Positions 30,929 through 41,403 of a stretch of 64,000 nucleotides of DNA are shown here, piece after piece (the stretch's first letter is position 1; every line of letters starts with the position of its first letter). The notes under the pieces are model-generated. The model was not told the DNA's origin, made no database searches, and was given only the letters and a program-made list of their open reading frames with translations. Position numbers and translations under genes: made by a program. This stretch comes from Zizania palustris. Lineage: Eukaryota; Streptophyta; Magnoliopsida; Poales; Poaceae. The stretch lies in assembly GCA_019279435.1 (NCBI GenBank), contig JAAALK010000082.1:77782989-77846988 (forward strand), read 5' to 3'.

Positions 30929-33900
30929 TCATGAAAAATCGGTATCTATACCAAGAAGGAATCGAAGACCCCTTCGATCTCTAGAGCTAAGGTTGGAACG
31001 ACTAGTTCCAGAGCCAGGAGTTCTAACAACTTTGCGTTTAACTCTCCTACCTCCCTTCGAAGCTCTAAAGTCTTTCTGTTCTTGTGGAAGCTCGGCCCAA
31101 GTTCGAAGTCGTTCGGGGCTCCTTTCCCAGCTTCCAAGTTCTTCAGGCTTTTTACCTTGAGCTTCATCTTTGTCTTCAAACCATACGATATCTTCGGAAG
31201 ATGAAGTTTCCAAGTTAACTTCTTTTTCTTCCTCTTTAATACAAGATAGTATGTCTTTGCTTACTTCGGGCGTAATCGCACCGGAGCTATCCTAAGGAAC
31301 TAAAAATCGAGGGCACTTGTGAAGTTTTAAAATATCGAAGGTAGCCCATAGTAGGCGGAGTTCTTCGTTAACGTCTAACACTTCGACATCTTCCATGTGA
31401 GGCAAAGTCTAAAAAACATGATAAGCAAATTTTCATTCATAAATGTACAAAAACATGATGCTTTACATAGTCGAAGATTCTAAGATATTTCTAAACCTAC
31501 GGGTTTGGCGGGGGCTGACTGCTCGAAGCTTGGGACTGAGCTTGCTTCTGGCGTTGCCCTTCATAAATCCAAGCTTTGATCGCAGAGCGACCTTCGGCTC
31601 TCCATGAAGTTTGAAAGGCTTGCCAAGCAGCGGCCACACCTTCGGAAGGAGTGAGAAGCTGATTGTCGTCGAAGGTAATGGGAGCCGCCCCTGCATTTGG
31701 AGTTATCGATCGACCCAGATCTTCGTAGTAACGAAGTATGCCGATAGCAGCCACTTGACCGGAGATTTCTCCGTACCGAATGCCTGCTGTCTTCATTTTC
31801 TTCGTTGCTCCTTGGATCCTTTTCAGCCGTCGCAGCAGGGGGATGTTGTCATCTGAAGGAAGCATCCCAGTAGTACCAAAGTACTCTAGAATGCCTAGCA
31901 GTTGGTTCATAACCTCCGCAGCTACCTTCTCCGACTTCAGCTTGTCTTCAACTAAGGCATCCTTCGCCGAAGTTAATTCTCTTACCACTCCAGAGAGCCT
32001 AGCTGCCTCCGTAGCTAAAGAATTCTTCTGGTTAAGTAGCTGGCTAGCTTCTTCGGCAGCTTTGGCTTTTTCTTCTTGGAGCCTGACAAGCTCAGCTCCT
32101 GCCGTAGCGTGTTCCGCCTGCATCTTTTCAATTTCCGCTCGAAGCACAATTTGTTCTGCTTCGAGCTCTTTGTTCGCAGCTTCCAAGCTTTGTCTGGCCC
32201 TGCGCTCCGTTGAAACCATGTTGTCTAAGTGGGAAACCCGACCTTCGGAGATAGTAAGATTTCGTTGAAGAGTTGTGTTTTCCTCTCGAAGGCGAAGGTT
32301 TCCACGCTCATTTGAAATGTTCGCAGCTCGGGCCAAGACTGTTTGCTGCGAAGACAAAAACCAAGGTGAGAAATTATTTGTATATAAGTTTGATTTTGTT
32401 TTGCAGATACTTCGTACCTGGTATGCTGCACGTTCCATGGTAGCGTTAAGCTCCGAACTCTCCGCCTCGCTTAAGATGGCCACCAAGTCCATCTCCCCCA
32501 CTTCGCGGCTAGCTCGATTCAAAGGCTCAAGCAAAGTCCGAAGCCCTGTTCTTCGCTCCAAGAAAGGAGCTAGAAGAGGGAGCATGCTCAAGGCTTGCTG
32601 GTCATCTTCGTTTGGTGAAGGCCCGGAGTGCTGAGCCGTATATTTTGGAGCTCCGGCAGACTGGCCCCCCTCCGTAGATTGGCTTTCGTCTGTTGATTCA
32701 GATGGAGTTGATCCTGAGCTCGGAGCAGGGAGGTGGTCCATCTTGCCTTTGCCTTTTCCAGGTCCCATTTGAGTGGCTCCTAGAATTGGCTCCGAAGTTG
32801 TCGAAGGTCCAGGAATTATATCTTCGGGACAGACATCTTCCACGGGAGTAGATCCTGTTAAAACAAAGGTATTATACATTGTATAATTTTACAGGAAAAA
32901 AGAACAAAAGAATTATGCAAAGTTTACCTTCGACGTCTGGGTGACGGGTGAGCATTGGGCTGCTTGGCGGGTCGAAGGCTACTCCAAAGTCTTCGTCGGA
33001 GTCAACAGTCAAATCTTCGACTGTTGGAGCATCTTCGGGAGCAGCCGTTGTTACTTCACTCAGAATCGAAGTTGTAGCAACCTCGACTCCGCTTTCGTCC
33101 ACAGGGGCTTCGTCTTGTGGTAAATTTTCTTGAGCAGCCGGAGTCCTCACTTGCTCGAGGTTGTCTTGAGACTCCGGTATGCTCGCAGCATCATCAATAT
33201 GTGCATTTCTTTGGGCTACATCCTTGTCAATCAGGTCAACAAGCATCCTGCCTTCATCCTCCAAGGAATCGGAGATTGAAGCTCTTGGGCTTGAAGGCGC
33301 AGGAACTCTTGGCTTTCGAGCCACCTTCTTAAGCGGAGTCTTGGCAGAGCTTGAGGCTCCGACTTCAGCTTTTCTCTTTTTGGGTCCTTTCTCCGAAGGC
33401 ACCCAATCCAGAAGAGGGGGCGGAACAACTTCGAGTAGTCCCCATACTCGGTTGGACCGTTCCCAAGTACCAACCAATTTGATTCTCCATTCCTTTTCGG
33501 TCGGAGTTGGGACGCCCAGAATCTTCTCCGAAGCTCGTACAATCTGCTTCGAAGTTATAGGGGCTGAAGAGGCTGAAAAATGAGTTAAGTTGGTTATTTC
33601 TTCGAATAAATATACATGACATATGTTGTTTTCGAAGTTACCTGCTGGGCTCGAGTTCGAAGAAATTTTGCGAAGACCGCCCTCCGAATCTTCCTCAAAG
33701 GTGATCGGCCAGTTGGCCATCAGAGGAGGGATTTGAAGCCCGAGGAATTCTTCGGCTAAGTCCCGCATACTCAAGCAGCGACTGATTTTTTGGAGCAGGC
33801 TGAGGCGAGCTTCGAGCTGGCCCGGATCCGGATGCACAAGAGCTTCCTTTCAGAAGTTGATATCTTGCAAGGGTCTAGCTAGACGACTGCTCGCCCCAAC

Positions 33901-34593
33901 TTCGGCATAAAACCACTTCAAGATCTAGTCTGTATACCATCTGGCATTGATGGCCTTGGCGGGGAACTGGAGAGCATACTCATCTCGAAGCCTGAAGTTG
34001 ATGCTTCCGAAGGCCACCACCATCTTCTCACCTCCGGGGCCTACGAAGGTCTTCGGTTGGCACGAAACTCTGTGCAATGCTGCGAAGATCTCAGCCCTTC
34101 CTTCACAACCCTTGGCTCGCAACGCCCATTCGAAGATGGCAAGACGTGCTATGGCATTCGGAGAGAGCTGGGGGAGAGTAACGTGGAATAAGTCCAATAC
34201 CTCCACCAAGAAGTCAACTGCCGAAAGCCCCAAGCCAGCTTCGAAGAAGGCTTCGAAGACAACCACTTCTCCGGGCCTTGGCGACGGAATGATTTCTTTC
34301 CCGGGTTTGCGAATCATGACTCCAGAACTGATTTTGCCTTCTATTGCGGCCGCGAGTGATTCCCTTTTGCAGGTGGAGGGCCCCAATTGAAAGGATTGAT
34401 CCGTGTACTTTGTTGACACCGGGAAGAGGTCATGAGGGCCAACATTTTGGGGATTTCTCCCCGCCGCCGCCATTGTTGCCACTGATGGTGTCGAAGTTGC
34501 CGTCGCCAATGTCGCAGCCGCCGCTGCAGCCGCTGACTACTGCCGAGCCAAAGTTGAAGCCGCTCCAGGGCCCTTGAAACTAGTTTTCGCCAT
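30929..34593 (-). pseudogene. Spliced antisense gene of Tat element A
   Basis: A minus-strand gene opposite to gag-pol. Exons as inferred: 34593-33642, 33572-32928, 32854-32418, 32345-31497, and probably a terminal exon 31408-30929. Introns are 69, 73 and 72 bp with GT-AG ends; removing the 73-bp intron is required to join the two frames, which is strong support. The N-terminal domain (VVVFEAFFEAGLGL; LPQLSPNAIARLAIFEWAL) resembles the family annotated as putative gypsy-type transposon protein. Then come a basic/acidic linker, a long coiled coil (about 32345-31900) and a conserved C-terminus. Known Tat elements such as Grande and RIRE2 carry antisense ORFs at this place; function unknown. Breaks are in-frame stops near 34539, 33927 and 33850. 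The splice into the terminal exon is not resolved in A but is in B. Confidence 0.75.
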
Positions 34594-34697
34594 TGGATTG
34601 CACGGGTTGCTTCAGAGGAAAAACGGAAGCTAGGGCTTGTCTGGTGGTTTGTTGCACGAAAGCGGTGGAAAGGTACTCGAGAAGGGTCTGGGCTCTC

Positions 34698-34705
34698 TAT
34701 TTATA
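34698..34705 (-). promoter_or_regulatory. TATA box of the antisense gene of A
   Basis: The minus strand reads TATAAATA within GGGCTATAAATAGAGAGCCC, about 105 bp upstream of the gene's ATG at 34593. Element B has CATAAATAG at the same distance. Confidence 0.65.
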
Positions 34706-35033
34706 GCCCAGACCACGATTTTTTTACCGTTTGCCTCTGTCGTTTCGCATTCTTAACCGTTACTTTGTTGCGGATTTAACGTGTCACGTAACTTCCGTTA
34801 GAAGAAAGAAGCCAACAGCTATTTCTTCTAAGTCTAAAAAGGCTTTCGGGCTTTTCGAGTTAGTTCTAAGATGGTTCGAATGTAATTTTCATAGAAACTG
34901 ATTCGAAGTTTTGCATCTCCACGCATTTCGGAGATGGATTAAATCCTCTAACCCCTACACATGATTATTTTTCTTGCGTATACTGCTCTCCTAACATTAC
35001 AGATTTAACGGAGAAGCGTATTCGAGGGGCTAT

Positions 35034-35528
35034 TGTTGGAGAAAAATATTCCATCTTCAGGGTTATTGTAGTAACAGGATAAAGGCTGGTGATTAAGTCA
35101 AAGATTTTCAGCATGTATCTCCGAGGATGCATTGAATCAAGTTCGAAGTATGATGACGGACTCTAGTTCGGAGTATATCTTTGAACTTGGACTCTTCCGA
35201 GAGCTTCTTTGCCAGCTAAGATGGAAGACTTATCTTCTTTCTCATTAGATTAGTCTTTTACCATTTTAGCCCTATTAAGGGTACCGAATAGTTTCCACTA
35301 TGTCGGTTGTAATAGAGGGGTAAAAGGGTCTTTTCCTTAATGTTTGGGCCTATAAATACCCCCCGTTTTACCCTGTAATAGGGACCGAATACAAGTTATT
35401 TAATACACACTTTCGAACTATTTTAAGCTATTATCCTTTCAGAGGCTTGGAATAGTTTCCTTCGCAAACACTTCATTTGTTAGTTTCTACTCTTCAGAAA
35501 CCTGTTAGCGTAATCTTTTACGCCAACA
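35034..35528 (+). repeat. 3' LTR of element A
   Basis: Begins TGTTGGAGAAAAATATTCC and ends TTTTACGCCAACA. Same length as the 5' copy with no net indel. Preceded by the purine-rich ATTCGAGGGGC. Confidence 0.95.
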
Positions 35529-36418
35529 ACGGCGGAGCCATCACCCCCCGGTCAACCTACATCTCATCGCACCCGTCTGGCCCCTAGCTCGGTGGGGTAT
35601 GGACCTTATCGGGCCATTTCCCAGGGCAAGGGGCAAGCTGAGCTTCGCCGTCGTCGCTGTCGAGTACTTCTCTAAATGGGTCAAGGCCGAGCCGTTCACC
35701 GCCATTACCTCCCGAAGCATCCAGAAGTTCTTTTGGCAGAATATTGTCTGCCGCTTCGGAGTGCCCAAGCAGCTCACGATGGATAACGACACTCAGTTTG
35801 ACACTAGATCATTCAAAGCATTTTGCGAAGAGCTGGGAGTGCAGCTATGCTTCGCAGCGGTCCGGCATCCGCAGTCCAACGGATCTGTCGAGAGGGCCAA
35901 CGGGCATATACTATCTAGTCTCAACAAGCGCATCGTAGGTTTGGCCAAGGGATTGTGGCCCAAAGAGCTGCCTAAGATCCTGTGGTCCATCCGGACCACC
36001 CCTTCCCGATCAACCGGTTTCACCCCGTTCCGGCTACTATTTGGAGATGAAGCGATGACGCCAACGGAGCTCCGAGCCGGTTCCCTGCGGGTGATAACTC
36101 CCGAAAATGACCAAGAGCGCACCGTCTCTCTTGACCTCATGGAGGAATCAAGGCTCCGAGCTGTCGCCAACCTCTCTCAGTACCAGAAGCAGACAAAGGC
36201 GTGGTACAACCCCAAAGTCAAGCGCAACGAGTTTCAGCCAGGCCATCTTGTCCTGCGTGCGGTGGCCGCTCCAACGAAGTTGGGAAATAAATGGGAAGGT
36301 CGATACATCGTGGTTGGCTCTGGGCGGACAGGGTCCTATCATCTAGCTACCCTAGAAGGCGAAAATCTGAAGCACACTTGGCACGCGGAGCACTTGAAAT
36401 GATATTTCGCGTAATTTA
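35529..36418 (+). pseudogene. Gypsy integrase of element B, catalytic core and C-terminus
   Basis: The frame resumes after element A as RRSHHPPVN, then LARWGMDLIGPFP (first Asp), TMDNDTQFD (second Asp; the usual DNG is DND), VRHPQSNGSVERANG (catalytic Glu), GFTPFRLLFGDEAMTPTEL and the C-terminal HLVLRAVAAPTKLGNKWEG. The core reads without a stop to TGA at 36400-36402, after which YFA-stop matches the end of J and A pol. Integrase inserts cDNA into the genome. Split from its zinc finger at 24272, it cannot be made whole. Confidence 0.88.
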
Positions 36419-36538
36419 GTAGACGTGTTCCAATGATAGTTCTTGTTGTATAATCCCTCTGATGCAATAATGATATACGGTGAACATTTTGACCGAAGTG
36501 GACGCACTGCGGTACTGAGCACAATCTCACCGACTTCG

Positions 36539-36990
36539 AAGGGTTCCGAGCTCCGGCTCAACGCACCCCGTACTCGGGTTCCAAGCTCCGGCTCAACGCA
36601 CCCCCTATCAGGGTTCCGAGCTCCGGCTCGATGCACCTCCTACTCGGGTTCCGAGGTCCGGCTCGACGCACCCCGTATTTGGGTTCCGAGCTCCGGCTCG
36701 ATGCACCCCCTATCAAGGTTCCGAGCTCTGGCTCGACGCACCCCTATCAGGGTTCTTAGCTTCAGCTCGATGCACCCCCAATGAGGGTTCCGAGCTCCGG
36801 CTCGATGCACCCCCTATCAGGGTTCTGAGCTCCAGCTCGACGCACCCCCTACTCGAGTTCCGAGCCCCAGCTCGACGCACCCCCTACTCGGGTTCCGAGC
36901 TCCAGCTCGACGCACCGCCTATTCGGGTTCCGAGCTCTGGCTCAAAGCACCCCGGCTTAGGGTCTCGAGCCCCGAGCCAACGTTCTGAGC
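36539..36990 (+). repeat. Hairpin array of element B (about 13 units of ~35 bp)
   Basis: Units of GGGTTCCGAGCTCCGGCTCG plus GACGCACCCCCTACTC are repeated about thirteen times. Most contain the inverted repeat GAGC-TCCG-GCTC. Variants have loops TCCA, TCTG or CCCA. It occupies the same place as the arrays in A, C and J. Confidence 0.85.
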
Positions 36991-37279
36991 TCCAGCTCGA
37001 GGTACTCCCTGATTCAAGGTCTTCAGTTCCACCTCCAAAGCTTTTTTCCTCCCTTTCAATCTCTCCTGGTGCCGGTCCTAAGTGCAAGCACATTGCGCTT
37101 AGCCGACAAGTCACCTATCCATAAAGGAGGGGGGGGGAAGGAGTGGGCAGGGACATAATAAGAATTCGTAAGTGCCACAAGTAAGGCTTTGTTAGATGCA
37201 TAGAACGTAAATAACATCTATCGCAAAATCAAGCCGGGAAGTAAGACTAGGAAAATTCTTCATCTAAGCCAAGCAGGAA
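36991..37279 (+). other. Spacer after the array of element B
   Basis: No gene is seen. It includes a purine run AGGAGGGGGGGGAAGGAG at 37124-37141. Confidence 0.5.
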
Positions 37280-39323
37280 TCAGAAGCCTTTTGATCTGGA
37301 AGGTTGCCGGGCCCCTAGAGCCCCTTTAGGTCTATGACTCCATAGCCGCGCGGCTGGACTTCTCTTTCTTCTTCCGCCTCTTCTCTTCCGTACTTAGAGC
37401 TCGGAAGGCTTTCTGATCTTCTTGGAGTTGGGCCCAGCTGCGTAGACCTTGATCTCCGAGCCGCGGTTCATCGGCCTCGCTCTCCACCTCGGACCAGTTC
37501 ACCGGTTCGGGCGATGAGGACGGGGCTCGAGTTTTCCCTTACTCTTCCTTGATAAAACCCAAGACCTCATGAAGGATATCAGGGGCAGCATGCCCGTCGT
37601 CATTCCGAGGGATGATGAAGCGTGCAGGCAGGTCGGCCCTAAGAGCCTCGAAGGTGGCCCATTTACGCCGGAGGGCCTCGCCCTCATAGAGAATATCGAC
37701 GTCAGAGTCACAAGCGGTGCGAATACCCTGGATGATTTCTAGAAAACAATCACTCTTTATTAATAAAAATTACCAAGTTCCTATCTATTATAGGAGTTGC
37801 GATGCTAAGGACCTAAGAAGATTACACCTTTGGTTCCGGTTGGGGTGCTGCGGCCGGGGGCTTCGAGGAAGACGAAGGCAGGATCGAGCGAAGGGCCTCG
37901 TCTATCAAGGCCTAGACTACGTCCGGGCCCTCTGCCTGCCAAGTTGCCTGGAGGGCCCTCCAGGACTGCGCAACCACTGGGCTGGGGGAAAGAAGATGGC
38001 TCCCCCCGAAAGCGACAGGAGGGGAGCTCGAGGACGAAGGCAGGGAGCCCCCGGAAGCTTCCAATTGGTGGAGAACGCCGAGGGCAGCCACCCGGGCTGA
38101 CACTTCCCTGTACCTCGATACGGTGAAGCTTATCTGCCGGATGATGGCCTGGATGAACTTCAGTCGGCAGCTAAGGGGCTCCCAGCTGATGTCGAAGGCC
38201 ATGCACCCAGTGCCGAAGCGTGCCAAGACCCTCCGAAGGGATACCATGGTGTCAGCCGCCGTCTTCTCCCCCTGAGCCAGTGCCTCAGTCGCCGCTTCGT
38301 TCCGGGCCAGCAGGTCTGCCACGATCCGCTCGAGCTGGAGTACCCGGGCTCCGTGGACTTCTGTGGCAGCCACCCTCTCCCGGAGCTCATCCATTTTGGA
38401 GACCCGGGCTTGAAGCGCAAAGACCTCCGCCTTGAGTTTGTCCACTTCCTCGGCCCAAGATCGGAGCCTCTCTACCTCCGCAGCTTGGGCCCGGAAGGCG
38501 TTGACTTTTGCTTCAAGATCATCCACTTCAGCCACTCGAGCTCGAAGCCCATCCAGCTCGTCGACTTGGGCCTTGAGGGCACCGATCTCCGCGACCTGAG
38601 CCTGGAGCGCTTCGGCCCTAGCGGCTTCAGAGCAAAGGGCCTCGACCTCTGACTCCAGCGCTCAGAGCCGGTCGATCTCGGCCGCGCGCTCCTGGGCCAT
38701 CCTCTAGGTGGCCTCAGCACGCCTGGTGAGCTCCGAAGCGCTGCCCTCATGGCGTCTGCGCTCAGAAAGTAGGGATAGCAGCGAGCCCTATGCCAGCGCG
38801 ACTATCTGCGCATGAAACAATGAGTTAGAGCAGGGAAGGCAAGGGGCTTGTCAAAGAGCGTCCTGAAAGTGTACCTGACTCGTGGCGCTCTCAATAGCCC
38901 AGCCGAGGCCGACACCGTCCACTTGGCCAAGCTCCTCTATCAGCCCGGTCCTTCTCAGGCGCAAGTAGGAGTCATGGAGAGGAGTTGTCCTCGTTGCAAA
39001 GTCTTGGCCTCCTTCCTGGAAAGGAACAAGGAGAGGCACGCTGGAGCACGCACGCCTCGGGTCAGTGGGGGGCCAGACCTCGGTCTACCGAGTTGCCCCC
39101 TCCGGGGCCTCCTCCGAGGTCTCCTCCAACTCCGAGGAGCTTCGGGCCTCGTGTCGACGGTGCCCCTAGTGTATACCGGTGACGGAGCCGGGACCCAGGC
39201 GGAAGTGCCTGCTTGGAAAACGTAAAGTCAAGATCAGGAAGATTTGATACGTCTAGACAAGGAGCCAGAACAAAGCTACATACCTTCATCCGCGGTTTCA
39301 GCCGGGAGATCTGAAAGACAAAT
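37280..39323 (-). pseudogene. Antisense gene of element B, C-terminal part
   Basis: Minus strand. From 39323 the sequence resumes after element I. MPLLVPFQEGGQDFATRTTP to AIESATSQ (39039-38866) matches the exon before intron 3 of A and ends at the same donor. A coiled coil follows, with KLKAEVFALQARVSKMDELR (about 38437-38378), then ARVAALGVLHQLEASGG and VAFGGSHLLSPSP. A TAG at 37912-37914 interrupts it. A further intron (37739-37827, 89 bp, GT-AG) joins in frame to a terminal exon reading EIIQGIRTACDSDVDILYEG and RSWAQLQEDQKAFRAL, as in A. Several other stops are present. Unknown function. Confidence 0.7.
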
Positions 39324-39329
39324 GCCTCT

Positions 39330-41338
39330 GAGGAGCCATGCTGAATAGCGTGGGCCTCATGGCTCCAGAAGTGATGAGTCATTGTCAACGATAGTCAACG
39401 AGGACTGAAGAAGAGAGGAGATCTGCTGTTTCATGGGCCGCGTGTGACTCAGGTACACGGGCAGCGAGCGACTGTCGGGCAGAGGAGGCTGCGAAGTCGG
39501 GCTGGCCCAATCCGGGTGCATGGGCCAGAAGCAGTAGAAGACCCACTGGGCTGTTGACCAGGACTGACTCAGGTACACGGGCGGTGAGCGATTGCTGGGC
39601 TGAGAGAGCTGCGGAGTCGGGCCGGCCCAATCCGGGTACCTGGTGCAAAGCCGGTGGAGGCTTTGTCAGTTTCGGCGCAAAACTGACAACCGTTGATTTT
39701 GTATCCGACTGTCAGGAAGAGAAGCCGTAGTCGCTACGAGAACTTAGCTTCCGGATAAGTCATCTGTTACTCTAGGCCCACAGTCAGTCAGTCGTGTCTG
39801 TAAAAAATTCCTAAGGGCAGTAGAGTCTTTTCCTTTATTTTTGAGTCTGTAAAAACCCTAAGGGGCTGGTAGAATATTCCTAGTGTTGGGAGCCTATAAA
39901 TAGGACCCCAATCCCTAGGGTTTGGACTACCCTTTTGGCTGAAATCACATCCACTCTATTGGGTCATTTTGTCTCTCGTTTCTCTCTCCTGTGTGCACCG
40001 CCAGGCTATTGCTCCTTCCTGTTATTGCATTGCATTTGCTCTAATCTCTTGAATGCATTAAAGCCTTGGTCCCTGTTGATTTTATTTGGTGCACATTGTC
40101 TGGTTTGGGGAGTTATTGCTTCGGCTACGGGCTGCTGAATTTATTTCGTGAGAAGAAGCTTCTCTTTTTGCTTCTGTTCTTCATTCTAGTAGTACTAGTT
40201 CTTGCTGTTGCAAGTAGTACTACTTCCCTGCAGCTACAGTGTTCTGTGCAGCTTTTCACCTTCTACTGCACAGCTTTTTGATCGAAGCTGACAGGGTCTA
40301 TTACCTTTTCTGGCTGTGTCTCTGGCGAAGTCTTTCCCTGTTCGAAGCCCCTCAGCTCCGTGAGACAGGCTTTGACTTAACATCTTCGAAGGCTTCGCTC
40401 AATCTTCGATCTTCGGTGTGCGGTCTGTGTTGATAAGCTTCGAAGTATTTTTCTGAACGGACAACATCGCATACTTCGAACAACATTCTCCGAATCCAGC
40501 TGTACGAAGTCCACACATCGGTAGGCTTCGAAGTTGGGTTCGAAGCTTGTCATTTCTGATAGACTTCGATTTGATTTCCTTGTGGCGTGTCAACCTTCGG
40601 TTCTCCTTCCGAAGCTTTCCCTGTTCGAAGATAGAGTGTAGGCTTCGGAGTTGATTTTCTGTCGTGTGACAGACTTCGCTTCTTTGTTCGAAGGTTGTCC
40701 TTTTGAGTGTTGTGTTCGAAGCTTTCTGTTCGAAGGTTTTGCTTCGAAGCTTTCGGTTCAAAGTTGTGTTCGAAGTTTTGTCTTCGAAGTGCACTTGGAA
40801 GCAGGCTCCGACTCTGTCACTTTGCTCCGAAGCTCTTTATTCGAAGCTGTGTTCGAAGCCTTGTCTTCGAAGTACATACTTCGAACCAGGCTCCGGCATT
40901 GTCATACTTCGTTCCAAAGTACTCTTCGCAACTTGCCACTTCGAACTAGGCTAGACCGCGACACCTTCGGCATCTCGGACAGGCTCCGTCACCAACCTCC
41001 GAAGCAGACCTCGACGTGCGAAGGGGGCTTCGCCAAGTTCCGAACAGGAGACAAATTTGGACAGTAACTTCTCTTTTCATCTTACACATACTTAGATCAT
41101 TTCATTGAGAAGTTTAGGCCTGTTACACCATGTTCATCTGCCTAGTTGCACTTATTTAGTAATTCTCAGTTATAATCATTTGCTTCTAGGTTAGAAACCT
41201 TTAGACTTAGGCCTTTTGTCTATTTTCTGCTGCGTAGTCTGTTGAGGTGCGTTGGGTATTGGGAGCAGGCCATTGATTCGAAAGAATTTTTTAAGGCGCC
41301 CATTCACCCCCCCTCTGGTCGCTACTTTCGGTCCTACA
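39330..41338 (+). repeat. 5' LTR of element I (start trimmed)
   Basis: It aligns base for base with 48708-50712 from AGCCATGCTGAATAGCG onward. The first ~36 bp of the 3' copy (TGTTGACAATGC...) are replaced by GAGG next to the target duplication. TATAAATA at 39895-39902. Contains a ~115-bp tandem pair (39430-39660) and, from 40430 to 41040, a remarkable density of TTCGAAG. Ends CGGTCCTACA. Confidence 0.9.
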
Positions 41339-41340
41339 AG

Positions 41341-41352
41341 TGGTATCAGAGC
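41341..41352 (+). other. Primer-binding site of element I (initiator tRNA-Met type)
   Basis: TGGTATCAGAGC lies two bases after the LTR end. This is the standard plant Copia site complementary to the 3' end of initiator methionine tRNA. Confidence 0.95.
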
Positions 41353-41403
41353 AAGGTTAGGGTTTTTCCATACCTTAACCGGTTCTAAACCCCAGTAGTG
41401 ATC

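Larger units (their letters stand above)
24273..35528 (+). mobile_element. Tat-type Gypsy element A, complete structure
   Basis: Two 495-bp LTRs (24273-24767, 35034-35528), primer site, gag-pol (24830-30140), hairpin array (30298-30543), antisense gene (34593-30929) and a polypurine CGAGGGGC before the 3' LTR. Flanks are ACAGC (24268-24272) and ACGGC (35529-35533), one mismatch, as expected of a 5-bp target duplication in the integrase of B. By eye the two LTRs differ at roughly a dozen positions, mostly transitions. Coding capacity is broken in gag, reverse transcriptase, RNase H and integrase. Confidence 0.9.

Noticed and set aside
36539..36990. Regular ~35-bp repeats resembling a CRISPR array
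   Set aside because: Units are contiguous variants without unique spacers, lie inside a plant Gypsy element, and have no cas genes nearby. It is a retrotransposon tandem array.
39385..39648. Repeated Gln/Ala-rich minus-strand frames in the LTRs of I
   Set aside because: They arise from the ~115-bp tandem pair in the LTR and lie antisense to the promoter, with no conserved start.
40639..41067. Phe/Ser/Glu-rich open frames in the LTRs of element I, repeated at 50013-50441
   Set aside because: They are translations of the TTCGAAG repeats. The frames are duplicated only because the LTR is, and no start context or homology supports them.
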